Part shown: positions 34,788-47,375 of the stretch, one piece after another
Position numbering within the stretch: position 1 is the first letter of the stretch
Layout of the letters: the number at the start of each line of letters is the position of its first letter
Assembly: GCA_034770075.1 (NCBI GenBank)
Contig: CM068385.1
Span: 59,462,939 to 59,526,938, forward strand
Reading direction: 5' to 3'
Source of the DNA: Aralia elata
Taxonomy: Eukaryota > Streptophyta > Magnoliopsida > Apiales > Araliaceae
DNA: 64,000 nt
The notes under the pieces: generated by a model
What the model was told of the DNA's origin: nothing
The model's database searches: none
The model's input: only the letters and a program-made list of their open reading frames with translations
Translations under genes and position numbers: made by a program

Positions 34788-36760
34788 ATGGATCCCGACG
34801 CTCCCAGTAGCTCTTGTGCGTCACGGACCTCGGGTGTTCGCCGTCGTAGGGCTGCACCTGCCCCTGTTCTTCCTCGGACCCGTCAGGCTCGTCGCTTGGC
34901 GGAGGCTGTCATCCGTCCCGATCATCCGGACGTTGAGGAGGCTGTCCCTCCGGAGGTCGCGGCAGAGGGGCCATCCTCCAGCACACCGGCTCCATCTATT
35001 CATCAGGCTTCTTCTGGCGCCCCTGTGCAGATACCCGATCTTTTGGGTCGGGATCTCAGTCGTCACCCCTCAGCATCTCTCGTGGCTAACGAGGTATATT
35101 CAGTTCTATTCTGATTTTATTCTCAATTTCTCAATTCTCCTTTTCTCCGGACTGACCCATTGGTGATTTCCCCAGGTACCCGAGTTTACTCAGTCGAGGG
35201 GCAACTGGTTCAACATCTACTCCCTTTACACGGCTTTGCACAGCGACTACCGGGCAGTGGTGGACTCTTGGGGCTTCCGTCACTTTTGCACTATCATCCC
35301 CCGTCAGTGCCCCTGGGGTTACATGAGGGCCTTATCTGAGCGATGGTTCCACCAGACTCAGTCCCTTCACCTTCTTGACTGCGAGGTCGTCCTGACCCCA
35401 TGGGACTGGAGGTACATTACGGGCATAGAGTTTACCGGGTCCCGCATTCCTCTAGATCTCGACATCACTCCTACGGAGGTTCGGGCTTTATTGGGCTTCG
35501 CAGCTGAGGACCGGGTCTTTAAGGCCCGTAGTAGTCGGTCCGGTGCCTTGGCTGTTGATGCTGTCGGGGGTCTCTACGCGCTGCCCATTCCAGCGGAGCA
35601 GGGTACTCGGGACATTCTGCTCCGACGCCTGTTCCTGACCATCATGAGGGGTTGTTTCCTAGGGAACAACTCCTCCACCATTCATTTCAGCGTCGTAGGA
35701 GCCGTCAGAGACGTGGACCGCATTAGTGACTATGATTGGGGGTCATTCACCTTCGCTTATTTCCTCCACGGTATGCGTCTACGCTCGGAGGGCCAGACAG
35801 ATGCTTGGCTGGGGTTCTATCATTTTCTGCTGGTGAGACTTCTTTTTCCCCCTTCTTATTGGACTTTCCTTCATTTATTTCTCTTTTCTGCATTTATAGG
35901 TTACTCATGCTTTTCACTGTTTCTGTTCGCAGTTCTGGGCCTACGAGCGTCTCCCATGTCTGAGGCCCATCACTACCCTCGGCTTGGACACCTATCCTCG
36001 GGGTCAGAGATGGCACCACAACACTTTGGAGGAGGTCCCGGTATCTGGCAGCTTTGCACACTGCCGCATTCAGCTGGAGCTGATCACTGCTGCAAGGGTC
36101 GTCTGGAGGCCCTATCTTTCCGAGCATCTGGATGTGGGGTTCACAGATGGGCATCCGACCGGCCCGGAGTTCGCACTTTCCACCCGTCGCCTCACCTTGC
36201 AGAGTGTTGGAGGATGGGTGATGTACCTGGGGGAGCGCGCATTCAGATGCGTTACTGGAGAGATCCGCATCCCGCACTCCCTTCCTTTCACTACCTCATG
36301 GCCGCTGGATTCTCAGCGCTCGGAGATCATGCTTGCAGGGGAGGATGGCCGCATGCTTTCGACGGGTCCCAGTACGAGTGATGCTTTCCGTACTTGGTGG
36401 GTGCCCCGCACCATCGGTCCTCAGACCCGGGCCACATTCTTCCTTGGGGATATGGTCCCCGGCTCGGTGATGATGACTGACTGGGCAGCCTGTGTTCGGA
36501 CTCCTACTCATGCTGAGCAAATTGCTACCTTGACCCGACAGGTAGACCAGTTGTCTCTATATCTTCGGGTGCTGGGCCGGACTCCAGAGGATGCCTATGC
36601 CTATGATCCTGATGGTGCGGGTTATGATGCGGGCCCGAGCTCATCCGATGCCACCGCGCAGCCATACATCCCCGATATGAACTTTGGGCCCTCGACTTCG
36701 GCGACCCCAGGGGACCAGTTTGAGGATCCCGCCTTCATAGATGAGATTGACTTTATCTAG
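34788..36760 (+). CDS. Retand antisense ORF 1: plant-mobile-domain protein, three exons
   Basis: Predicted exons are 34788-35093, 35176-35832 and 35933-36760, about 596 residues. Both introns are GT-AG and leave the frame in phase 0: GAG|GTATAT...CCCCAG|GTA and CTG|GTGAGA...TTCGCAG|TTC. Skipping the introns is needed because each runs into stops. The N-terminus is basic and proline/serine-rich. Exon 2 carries the PMD core (H-L-L-D-C-E-V, P-W-D-W-R-Y-I-T-G-I-E-F). Exon 3 begins F-W-A-Y-E-R-L-P, a common PMD block, and ends with an acidic tail. It runs opposite to gag-pol, as the extra antisense ORFs reported in some Tat elements do. PMD proteins occur in transposons and in host genes such as the MAIN family; the function here is unknown. 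The reading frame is intact. Confidence 0.8.
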
Positions 36761-36976
36761 ATCAGGATAGGATAGGGCTTTTGTACCTGTACCTGCTTAG
36801 ATATATTTTTCATTTCATGCACTATGTACTGAACTCATTTATTCATTTATGCACAGTTTTTTATCCTTTATCTCTATGAAATTCATTTGCTTTATTATTG
36901 TCTGTACGATGCATGCTCTTTATTCATGGATAGAAAATGACCCCTGTACAGTCTTTTTGATACTATTTTTCCACAG

Positions 36977-38542
36977 ATGACGTCCTCAGATGTCGTGGTA
37001 TGCTTGGATTCCATTCCTCCTACAGGGTTGGTTGGCAGCCTCCTCCGTTGGTTGGACAGTTTATCGCCGGCCGACAGGGTCATCGCAGATGGTCTTTTGG
37101 GACACTCTCGGTCCTTATTAACCTTTCAGGTGCCAGCGGGCTTTGTGGATGGTATTTTGAGATATTGGGCCCCTGCTCGTCAAGTGTTCAGGCTAGGGAC
37201 AGTAGAGCTGACCCCCACCCTCGAGGAGTATGGTCGCTTCACCGGTTTGCCCTTGGATAGACCTTGTGTCAGGATCACGTCTGGTCCCATGCGCCGTCAG
37301 TTCTTGACTTTCACTGGGTTGCGGAGGGCGGTTCTGCTATCGGCGATCACATCAGATCACCTGGTTCCTCTTCACTTTTTGATTGACCGATTCGGCTCAC
37401 CTAACAGTTTTCGCCAATTCTCTAGGGACTTTTCTGTATCGGAGGAGCGCTGGGGCGTTTTGAGGCTAGACGTTTTGATGGCCTGTATCATCTCAGTTCT
37501 GTACTTGCCCGCGGGACCCGATCATTTGGACACGTGGGTGGTCGCGGCCGTTAGGGCCCTTCAGGAGGATCACACCATTCTACCCATGATATTGGCGGAT
37601 ACTTACATGTCAGCCTCATACTGTCAGTCTTTCCGAGGCAGAGTATTCCGAGAGAGCTCGACTTTGTTGTATGTGTGGTTCATGAGTCATCTTAGTCCCA
37701 TCGGCCATTTCCGTCGCCAAGGGTTTTGCTTCAGTCATGACATAACCACGCCGTTTTCATTTCGTCCTGTGAGCTGTACTGATGCGGCCTCCTGGACAGC
37801 ATTTATGTCGGTCATCGAGGATCCCTTTCATCTACTGGTTTATTCGGGTTATTGCTCCTTTATGAGCTTCTTGACTCATGTGCCCGACCTGGACTTCATT
37901 CCCATTGCTGGTTTGAGGGACGTGACGACTTATCATCCCCTGGCGGTGATGGGGCAGTTTGATCAGACACAGGATTTTCACCTCTTCACGGGCGCGGCCG
38001 ACTACCGATTCATTATATCATCCCAGACAGAGAGAGATCTACTGCGGGTATATGATCTCTGGCCTCGCAGGATCCTGGCCGAGTATAATGATAGTTGCCC
38101 CATCCAGACATTCGCTTATGTGCAATGGTTGCGCGGAGATTCGGATGCGGTTGGTGTGAGTCAGACTGGGACTTTTGATGACTCTGGAGTGACTTTCCCA
38201 GACGATACCATATATCACTCGATCTCAGCCGACTCTCTCCCTAGTCAGGATACTGAACATAGCCGGATCCGACTGTCTTTGATTGCTATTGAATCTGAGA
38301 GGGATGCCGCCATTGCTGAGAGAGATGCTGCTATTCTAGCCAGAGATGCTGCCATAACTGACAGAGATGCCATTGTTTTTCAGGCTAGGGCAGTCATAGA
38401 TGCACATTCTGGGGCTGTCAGCCAAGCCACTGCCTTGTTGGACCGCATCGACATGATGGGACAGCAGATTGCAGGGGATGCTGATGCCTCAGATCTATCC
38501 ACCACCTTATCCATCCTGCTTCAGTTAGTTGCAGATTTGTAG
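36977..38542 (+). CDS. Retand antisense ORF 2: 521-residue protein with coiled-coil tail
   Basis: One uninterrupted frame starts at an ATG 216 bp after the first antisense gene ends. An acceptor-like TTTTTCCACAG lies immediately before the ATG. The body (residues about 20-370) has the blocks R-Y-W-A-P-A-R-Q-V-F-R, E-L-T-P-T-L-E-E-Y and G-L-P-L-D-R-P, which resemble a plant transposon-associated family (possibly Pfam DUF7745; recalled, not checked). Residues about 430-465 are a repeated E-R-D-A-A-I-A / A-R-D-A-A-I-T coiled coil. There is no signal peptide or membrane segment. It converges with pol, ending 510 bp from the pol stop. It may be co-transcribed or spliced with ORF 1. The function is unknown. 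Confidence 0.75.
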   Translation: MTSSDVVVCLDSIPPTGLVGSLLRWLDSLSPADRVIADGLLGHSRSLLTFQVPAGFVDGILRYWAPARQVFRLGTVELTPTLEEYGRFTGLPLDRPCVRITSGPMRRQFLTFTGLRRAVLLSAITSDHLVPLHFLIDRFGSPNSFRQFSRDFSVSEERWGVLRLDVLMACIISVLYLPAGPDHLDTWVVAAVRALQEDHTILPMILADTYMSASYCQSFRGRVFRESSTLLYVWFMSHLSPIGHFRRQGFCFSHDITTPFSFRPVSCTDAASWTAFMSVIEDPFHLLVYSGYCSFMSFLTHVPDLDFIPIAGLRDVTTYHPLAVMGQFDQTQDFHLFTGAADYRFIISSQTERDLLRVYDLWPRRILAEYNDSCPIQTFAYVQWLRGDSDAVGVSQTGTFDDSGVTFPDDTIYHSISADSLPSQDTEHSRIRLSLIAIESERDAAIAERDAAILARDAAITDRDAIVFQARAVIDAHSGAVSQATALLDRIDMMGQQIAGDADASDLSTTLSILLQLVADL

Positions 38543-39051
38543 ATTGTTTTATTTCCTGCATAGACTATGTTAATTTCATCGGTTATTGAAAAGGAAACCT
38601 TGTAACAAAAAGACTTATATATGTAAACAGGTATTTAAATTTAGTCATTTTCCCTTTTTGTTGTATCGTTGCCCTTCATTGGATCATCATTTTATCCGGT
38701 TGATCATGATTTTGACATTTCGCTTTCTTTCTCTTCTCAAGTCTTGATGGAGATTTGACAGATATTGTCGTACCCCTGTCGATTTCATTGGATTGAGTTT
38801 CAGACTTTGGCTAACTGTTTGGTTTGATCAGGGTTATGTCAATTTGGTATGGAACTGATTGGTCGGCTGGTTTCGGGAAAGTTTTGAGGGTTTAGGAAGG
38901 TTTATCTGGCTGTTGGGGATTGGTTTTGTTTTAGGGGAAGGATTATTTCTAAAGGGATCGGACCGTGCCGAGATGGCTGCCTACGTACCCCCACAGGTTG
39001 GGAGATCAGGTCCTACGTAGTTCGCTCTCAAAGAAAAGGAGAAATGATGAT
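38543..39051. other. Convergent intergenic stretch between antisense ORF 2 and pol
   Basis: 509 bp separate two genes that point at each other. I see no ORF or repeat. It should carry polyadenylation signals for at least the plus-strand genes (AT-rich around 38590-38660). Confidence 0.5.
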
Positions 39052-42000
39052 TTAAGCGTAGAATCGCTTCACTGAGTCAGAATTTAGGGGTTGTGGGAAT
39101 ACCTCACCATCCATCTCCTGCAATATGAGGGCTCCTCCGGATAGCACCTTCTTAATCACCAATGGTCCTTCCCAGTTCGGGGCGAACTTCCCCTTGGCTT
39201 CGTCTTGGCAAGGCATGACTCTCTTTAGCACCAGGTCATTCTCCTTGAATTTCTGAGGTCTTATCCTTTTGTCATATGATCGAGAGATTCTTTGCTGATA
39301 TAGCCGACCGTGCAAAACAGCAGCCACCCTCCTTTCATCAATTAGGGCCAACTGGTCGTAGCGACTTTGCATCCAATCCTCCACGCTTATCTGAGCATCG
39401 ATCATTATTCTGAGGGACGCCATCTCAACCTCAACTGGCAGAACAGCCTCCATTCCATACACCAAAGCGTAAGGGGTTGCCCCTGTAGAAGTACGCGTTG
39501 ATGTTCGGTATGCCAGCAGGGTGAGGGGTAGCAGGTCTGGCCATCCCCGATGATTAGCAGACATTTTCGCCATGATTTTCTTGATGTTCTTATTTGCAGC
39601 CTCCACTGCCCCATTCATCTTAGGACGGTAAATGACGGAATTGAGGTGTTTGATCTTAAACTGGTCGCACAATCCCTTCATGAGGGCGTTGTTCAGATTC
39701 TTGGCATTGTCGGAGACCAAAACCTCAGGTTGCCCATATCGACAAATGACATTATTCCTGATGAAACCGACGATAACCTCCTGAGTGACTTTGGGGAAAG
39801 ATGCTGCCTCTACCCACTTGGTGAAATAATCGATCATGACGAAAATGAATCGGTGCCCGTTGCTTACTTTGGGCTCTATTGGCCCGATTACATCCATTCC
39901 CCACATTGAGAATGGCCAAGGGGATGTCATACAGTGCAATTCATTGGGAGGCGTATGGATCACATTACCGTGCGCTTGGCATTGATAACACCGTTTGACA
40001 TGATCATCGCAGTCGGCCTTCAATGTTAACCAGTAATGCCCCGTTCTCAAGATCTTTTTGGCCAGCATCGGTCCACTCATGTGTGGCCCGCACACTCCGC
40101 CATGTATTTCGTTCATAATCTTTTGGGCCTGCGTCTCATCCACGCATTGCAACAATCCCAACCCAGCATCCCTCTTGTAGAGTGAATCCCCACTCAGGTA
40201 GAACTTCATTGCCATTTTTTGAATTCTCATCCTTTCAGTTCGGTTTGCCTGGTCGGGAATGTATCTATCCCTCAGATATTCCCTTATGTCGTGATACCAA
40301 GGCTGCTTTGGCAGAACCACCTCGCCTGATAATACTGCAACATGTTCCTCGTATGCCGGGGCATTCTGTACTGCTACCTCAATCTGTGGAGCATCTTTTC
40401 TTTTGATTATATGGATCAAGGAAGCCAGAGTTGCCAATGCGTCGGCAAAATCATTCCGTCCACGGGGAATATGTCGGAATGCGATATCTTCGAACTCTTG
40501 CATTAATTGGACAACACATCGGTGGTATGGGAGCAACCGGAGCTCCTTCGTGGTGTACACCCCAATCGCCTGTCTGATTACCAGTTCTGAATCCCCGAAC
40601 ACAGCTAGTCTCCTCACTCCCATATCGCGTGCAAGACGGAGTCCCAAAATACATCCCTCGTACTCAGCTGTATTGTTCGAATTATTGAACTGCAATTTAG
40701 TAGCCACAGGGTATTGCTCCCCGGTGATAGAGACCAGTACTACTCCGGCTCCTGCCCCTTCAGCATTCATGGCACCATCAAAATACAGCTTCCAGAATTG
40801 TCCCTCGTCATTGCATTTCGTGTCTGACACCCAAAATATATCTTCGCCCCGTAGAGGAGTTTCTAACGGCTCCATCCCTCCTGATGGGGTTTCTGCCAAT
40901 TGATCTGCAATTCCATGCCCTTTCATGGCCTTCTGGGTTACATATACCATGTCGAACTGTTGTAAGATTAACTGCCATCTTGAAAGTCGACAGTTCAGCA
41001 TGGGCCTTTCAAAGATATATTTCAAGGGATCCATTCTCGATATCAGGTATGTAGTATGCCCATGGAGGTAATGCTGTAATCTCCCTGCAGCCCAGGCCAG
41101 AGCGCAACAGGTCTTCTCGATGGGAGTGTAATTCTGTTCACATTGGCTAAATCTCTTGCTGAGGTAATAGATGGCCTGCTCTTTACCTGCCTCATTCTTT
41201 TGTCCCAGCATGCATCCCATCGCGATGGCATTGACCGATATGTACATAAATAGAGGGATCTCACCCTTTGGGGGTACCAGCACCGGTGCCTCAGTCAGCT
41301 GCTTTTTAACGGTCTGAAAAGCCCTCTGACATTGCTCATTCCATTCTTGGGAAGCACCCTTCCTCAACAACTTGAAAATTGGCTCGCACGTAGTTGTCAA
41401 GTGGGATATGAAACGGCTGATGAAGTTTATTCTTCCCAGGAATCCTCTTATCTCCTTTTCTGTGTGAGGCGCTGGCATATCCACAATGGCCTTAATCTTT
41501 GCTGGATCCAACTCAATGCCTCGATCACTAACCAGGAATCCTAAGAGCTTACCCGACTGTACTCCGAAAGCACACTTTGCTGGATTGAGCTTCAAGTTAT
41601 ACTTCCTGAGTCGATCGAATAGCTTTTTAAGATGGGTTATATGGTCAGATTCTATCCTTGACTTCACGATAATGTCATCCACGTAGACCTCTATCTCCTT
41701 ATGCATCATATCGTGGAAACAGGCCATCATGGCCCTCTGATAGGTGGCCCCCGCATTTGTGAGACCAAAAGCCAACCGTCTATAGCAGAAAGTGCCCCAT
41801 GGGGTGATGAACGCGGTCTTTTCCCGATCTTCCTCCGCCACCATTATCTGATGATATCCCGCAAAGCAATCAACAAAAGAGTACATCTCGTATTGGGCTG
41901 TGTTATCCACCAGGATGTGTATGAAAGGCACCGGGAAGTTATCCTTGAGACTGACCTTATTTAGATCTCTATAATCTACACATACCCTCACCTTTCCTCC

Positions 42001-42526
42001 AGGCTTAGCCACTGGGACTACATTGGACAGCCATTCTGGGTAAGTGGAGACCATAATGATTCCGGCCCTGAATTGTTTAATGATTTCTTCCTTCACTTTT
42101 AAGCTCCACTCAGGTTTCAACTTCCTTAGTTTCTGCTTGACAGGCCTGAAACCCTCCTTGATGGGCAACCGGTGTACCACGATGTCGGTGGACAATCCGA
42201 TCATATCCTCGTGCGACCAGGCAAAGACATCTTCATATTGGCTTAGCAACTCAGTCATTTCTGCTTTTTGGCTGGGGGTAAGGTCTGTCCCTATCTTGAG
42301 TTCTTTTGGCTTGTCCGGGGTTCCGATATCTATAGTGATGGTTTGGTCTAAGTTGGGTTTGGGTTTATCCTCGACCCATCCTTTGATCTCCTCAGGCGCG
42401 TCGTCGTAATCTGTCTCGTCTTGCTCAATGCCCATCAAATCGAAATCCAGCTCAATGTCAAAATCATAATCATCATTCAAATTTGAAAGATCGTTTGTTA
42501 GGCAAGGATTACTCAAATTGGTACAC
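39052..42526 (-). CDS. Retand pol exon: reverse transcriptase, two RNases H, integrase
   Basis: The frame is open without a stop for over 1150 codons. RT: V-C-V-D-Y-R-D-L-N-K and catalytic Y-V-D-D-I-I-V-K-S (41674-41685). The first RNase H is degenerate: the usual Asp block reads I-S-V-N-A-I-A and the T-D-H block is lost. A second, archaeal-type RNase H is complete with Asp (Y-F-D-G-A, near 40780), Glu (N-T-A-E-Y-E-G, near 40665), Asp (F-G-D-S-E-L, near 40590) and Asp (D-F-A-D-A-L-A, near 40445). Integrase has Asp, Asp and Glu in W-G-M-D-V-I-G-P, V-S-D-N-A-K-N and N-G-A-V-E-A-A. The frame continues upstream of 42526 only through the predicted intron, where no ATG start exists. This part is probably competent. 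Confidence 0.9.
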
Positions 42527-42694
42527 CTGACATGAAATAAAATACTTGTCATATATAAGTTATTTTCCACGATGATCACATTTTCAGATAACTTGAAGAA
42601 ACGACATAATTATGCAAAAAATAAAACAACAACAAAAATGAACTTCTTCATCATCCCATCCTCTGGGGTCTATCACCCTGATGTCGGGTTTTAC
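42527..42694 (-). other. Predicted intron between Retand protease and RT
   Basis: On the minus strand the protease frame runs into a stop at CTAGG|GTAAAAC (donor G at 42694) and the RT frame opens after TTTCATGTCAG (acceptor ending 42527). Removing these 168 bp joins the frames without a stop (two bases of a codon before, one after). The interior is T-rich on the minus strand and has stops in all frames. An intron at this position is established for Ogre elements of the same Tat lineage. Confidence 0.7.
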
Positions 42695-45600
42695 CCTAGT
42701 TTGGATATCATTGGCTTCACGGTCCAATTGTCGACGGTCAGGTCAGACGATATGTGCTCAATGAGAGGTGGCTTTATACCGGACACTTCCCCGATGACCA
42801 CAGCCACATCGCCTGAGTCTCCCTTCATACCTTCCTTAGGAATAATCAACCCTGCCCAATCGATGATAGGCACACTTTGCTGGGCTCCTGGTGTGGCAAC
42901 ATTCATCCCCTCTTCATTGCTTATTAATTGCCCGGGGATATAGCACTGGGTTTCGAACTCCTTCGCGACCTCCTGTAGGAAACTTTCCCTTTTAGCTAAT
43001 TTATCATTTGTGGGGGATAAATCTTCACCCCCTGCTCTAGTCACAGGCTCGCTAGTCCCCTGCTCATTGTTGACCGGGGTCATCGGACCGCCAGCCAGTC
43101 GAATCGGAGCCGCGCCTTGACGGTGTCCCCGTGCTACACCTCCGTGATATCCCAAACCTGCTTTGCCCACTTGATGGGGTAGTTGAATGGGCTTGGTGAT
43201 TCCTTGGCTACCTTTTCCTAACCCCTGTCCAGGCTGGAAATTCATTTTCACCATTTCTTTGGCCACGAAGGTAAGTTCTGGAGAGACCCTAGGTTTCACA
43301 GCTGGAGCTCCCAGGCATCTATAGTGGGGAGTGCTAATCTCCAGTGCTTGAAAGCTGGCAGGTGCCGCCGACTCATCCACATTGATCACTGGTAGGCCAC
43401 TCCTAGGAGGAGAAGGGTTATCACATTCGGCCGAGATTGTTACCAGATTCCCATCGATGATTAGCTTGATTTGTTGGTGAAGCGTAGAAGGCACTGCCCC
43501 GGCCATGTGTATCCACGGCCTCCCCAGTAATAGATTATAACTGGCAGCGATGTCTAGGACTTGGAACGAGATATCAAAAGTACAAGGTCCTATTTCCACT
43601 GGCAATTCTATCTCTCCGATTGTATCCCTCCGGGAACCATCGAAAGCTCGCACCACCACATGACTGGCCCGTAGGCGCTTGGGATTGATGTTCATCTTCT
43701 ACAATGTACTGAGGGGACAAATATTCAATGCCGATCCCCCATCAATCAACACCCCATTCATGATATATCCTGAGGAGATTACCGCAATATGTAGCGGTTT
43801 TCGATGCCCCCTTCCCTCCTTGGGGATGTCCTCATCTGCAAAGGATATTACATCGCTCTCCATCAGATGGCCCACCAGCTGGCCGAAACCTTCCTTACTA
43901 ATTTCTTTGGGCACGTATGCCTCCTCCAGAACCTTCGTCAGGGTTTTGCAATGCTCACTAGATGACAACACCAAGTCCATGACTGATGTGAGAGTTGACT
44001 CCTCATTTAAAATCTGGATCCCCCTTGTTTCCGGGTGATCCATCCTTTTCAAGAATTCTATGGCCCTTTCCTCGGAAATCTCTTCATTTTTCTTCTTTTG
44101 GCTCTCAAGGACTCGCCCGAGAAGATATAAGGGGTTCCCTTTTGTCGTCACAGAAGCACAACTGGCCGTTTCCTCTGGCGTTCCCCCATAATTCCAGGGT
44201 ACCGTCTTTAGACTACTGATAGGGATTTGCGGCCTTGCCGCAAGAATGATGGGTTTCGGTGCCGCCAATTTGACAGGTTCCCCCAGGGTATTTCCACTTA
44301 CACCCCTCAATCGAATGGGCGCTCCCCGTGCATTCCCGTGATTGCCTATCATGTTGATCATTTCATCCATTTTCTCCACATAATTCAACCTCGACGGCCC
44401 TTCGACTTCACTGTCCTCCGTCATATTGACCCCACCTCCATCATGTCTAGGCAGGGGGTTGACCTTAACGTTTGGGGAGTCTGGCTGCTCCACCACAATT
44501 TCCCCATTATCAATCAAATTCTGAATTATATGCTTCAAGGTCCAACAATCCTGCGTATTATGACCCGGGGAACCCGAGTGGTAGGCACATCGCTTGCTTG
44601 GGTCAAACCTTCTTCCCTTTGGGTCACTCGGGGGTGCCAAATTGATTATCTTCTTTTGGGCCATCAATACCGCCAATACCCGTTCAAGAGGCTCCCCGAG
44701 CGGGGTGAATACCCGATTTTGCGAGGCCTCAAATCTCCTTTGCCCCTCTGCCCTTTGATCAGTGAAGTTAGGCTGTCGGGATGGCCCCACTCTCTGCCCA
44801 TGTACTGGAGGATTGCTCTCTGCCTTTCTAGAAGATCCCTGTATGACGAGGGAAACATCCTCCTCCTTCTTCTTTTGGACCCTACGGGAAGTGCTGCCGT
44901 AGTTACCGCTTTGGATCTGTTCTGCAGCTGTTTCCAAAGCCATGAGATCCTGAATTTTGCCGGATTTCAAGCCCATATCCACCATTTCTCCGTGTTTAAT
45001 CATCTCAGCAAAGGGTCTACCAATCCCTGAAATAACCCGCTCATAATACGGGGCCTCCTGAATATCAACGAAAGTCATCACCATCTCTGACTCGCTCATT
45101 GGAGGATTCACTTGGGCAGCCATACCCCTCCATCGTTGTGCATAGTCCCTGAAAGACTCTCTAGGTTGCTTCTTAACTTTTGTCATTTGGTATCTGTCCG
45201 GGGCCATTTGTGCCTGGAAGCTATACTGTGTTAAGAAGGTGTGGGCCAACTCCTCCCAATTGTGAATCCGGGCACTGTCAAGACGGGCATACCAGATTCT
45301 CGCTTCTCTTGTCAAACTCTTTTGGAAAAGTTGCATTCTTAGACCTTCGTCTTCTGCATAAGATCCCAACTCCCCAATGTAGATTTTCAGATGTGTATAA
45401 GGATCCCCTTTCCCATTGTATTTCTCAAACTCGGGGACCTTGAACTTTTCCGGATATCTGGCTCCGGGGAAGACACACAGATCCGCATAATTAACCCTAC
45501 CCAGGGAGCCTATGCCTTTGAGAGATTGGATGGTCTCCTCTATCTGTTTCATCTTCCTGCGAAGGTCATCAGTATCTCCCTCCTCTGGAATCATGATTAC

Positions 45601-45861
45601 TGTCTTATTGAGGGCAGGAATGACCTTTGGGAGGACCGGCTCATCCTTAAGCTGATGTTGGTTATTTTTAAACAGGACTGCATCATCCTTAGGAGGATTC
45701 TGGTCACCCCCCGGTGGCGGTATATTATGTGGTCCCTGGTTTGATGAATCCTGTCTGACTAGGAACTGTTCTTTTAGCATTGTGGCCATTTCCATCATCT
45801 GCTTTTTAAAGTCATCAAACTCTTCCCGAGCTATGGAACTATGATTGGGAAGATCAGCCAT
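42695..45861 (-). pseudogene. Retand gag-protease, one internal stop
   Basis: The likely start is the ATG at 45861 (M-A-D-L-P-N-H-S); the frame is also open for 22 codons upstream, so a spliced start is possible. Gag covers about residues 130-290 (E-A-R-I-W-Y-A-R-L, F-R-D-Y-A-Q-R-W-R). A zinc-binding block C-A-Y-H-S-G-S-P-G-H-N-T-Q-D-C lies near 44570. Protease is marked by V-L-I-D-G-G-S-A near 43740 and by L-L-L-G-R-P-W-I downstream. A TAG at 43696-43698, just after the protease active site, is the only break in about 1050 codons. The end at the intron donor leads to pol. Confidence 0.85.
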
Positions 45862-45927
45862 TTCAGAAGTAGAGACCTGGGCTTTCTTAGACTGCGAACG
45901 GGTTTGAGGAGCAATCCTACAAAACAA

Positions 45928-45965
45928 CGGTTCGAAGTTTAGTCCGGGGAAATGAAAGGATATGG
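45928..45965 (-). other. Retand leader, gag-proximal part, with Athila target site
   Basis: The leader is split here. TATGG at 45961-45965 is repeated at 57808-57812 after the Athila element. No other structure. Confidence 0.85.
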
Positions 45966-46235
45966 TGATAAGTAGGTTTCATACCTACTTATTGGATAAA
46001 ATTTGGTTTCATTTGATGCTTTTCTAATAGCTATCTAGTGTAAATTCATGCATTTCCCCATCTCGTTCGGTTTTTGATTCACTAGCCTCATTATACGGCT
46101 TTTGCATTGTTTTTGGTAATTTTGGCTCGGGGTGTTGTGCATTCGTGGATGGGTGCTATTTGATTGTTTGTTGCTTGTGCAGGTCATAACAGTTGAGAAA
46201 TTATGCAATAGCAGCACTGCAGCAAACTGGCACCC

Positions 46236-46389
46236 GGCGCAGCTGCGCCCCTTTTACAAAGGGCGCCGGCGCAGCTGCGCCCGTCCTGCTCATTCCATGC
46301 CCCCGGCGCAGCTGCGCCCCTCCTGTTCCTGCGGTGCCTCTCCTGCGCAGCTGCGCCCCTATTGCAAAGGAGGGCTGCGCAGCTGCGCC
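46236..46389 (+). repeat. Five GC palindromes in Athila 5' LTR
   Basis: Copies of (G/T)GCGCAGCTGCGCC lie at 46236-46249, 46268-46281, 46305-46318, 46344-46357 and 46376-46389. Centre spacing is 32, 37, 39 and 32 bp. The 18-base spacers of the first and last pairs are related (CTTTTACAAAGG and CTATTGCAAAGG). The same five occur in the 3' LTR. Confidence 0.95.
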
Positions 46390-47375
46390 CGTCGCCAGCC
46401 GCCCATGCAACACGTTCCATCCAGCGAAGCAGCATTATCCAGAAATCATGCAATGCCAGATTTTGAGGGATCAGTGGGTTTAGTTTTTATTAGTGGGAAT
46501 AATAATAAGTCAAAAGAAGACAATTTATGCTTGTATTATTAGCCAATTGAGAATTCAATTTTGGTAGTGCTGCTCCTACACGAAAATAGATTAGTTACTG
46601 CATTCTAGCTTCAAACTTGGAAATCATCAGCTGAGCATAATTTGCATTTGGGAACTGAAGAATGGAGCTATATGGATGCTGAATTGGAGATTGGGAGCAA
46701 GAAATCAACTATCTACACAACTTGGAAAATCATCAGAAGTTGCAGAACGGAATAGGGAGCTTGAATATTTTCTATTTTTGATTAATTTTCCTATTCTGTA
46801 ATTATGATGATGAACCAATTGTGCATGATGAACTCTATTATTGTTATTATGAACTAAATTTAACTCTTGGGATTATAATGGATCTTTTGCATGATTAAGA
46901 ATTGAAGTGCTTCCTTATTTTTACTAGTTGGTTGTGAAATGAATGTCTAGCATAATCTATACTCCATGTTTAATTGCTTGATCACCAATTACTGTGATAA
47001 TTTATATGGAATTGAGAAAGGAAGTATAAATTAAGATCTCATTATGCTAGCATATGTTCATAATTATTACATTCCTCGTGAAATTATGTTTCGTGCTTAG
47101 GATAGAGATATACCGAAGCACCATGTGTGGTCATTTGAAAACTTGTTCTTAAACCCGTTTGATTGTAATTCACATAGAAATATAGTGCGTTAGTCATCTA
47201 GGGTGTTCACATTCATTCTATCAATTGTGGATTAAGTGTGATATGGGTACGGTGCATCGAGAGATGGCCATATTTTACTTTCGTGTTTTCGACCAACATT
47301 CCATAATAACCAACTATCAACAATAGGAAGCATGGAAATCTAAATCTGCATTAAGTGAAATTATAATCCGAAGCC

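Noticed and set aside
35894..36277. Minus-strand ORF of 127 residues inside the PMD gene
   Set aside because: It is a shadow of the GC-rich plus-strand exons.
34788..38542. PMD gene and its neighbour as host genes
   Set aside because: Both lie between polypurine tract and pol of one element bounded by LTRs and a target duplication.
46132..46542. Overlapping ORFs of 70-136 residues in all frames of the Athila LTR, also at 56321-56731
   Set aside because: Stop-free runs caused by GC palindromes (R-S-C-A-P, A-A-A-P and Q-L-R-P in different frames). No start context or family.
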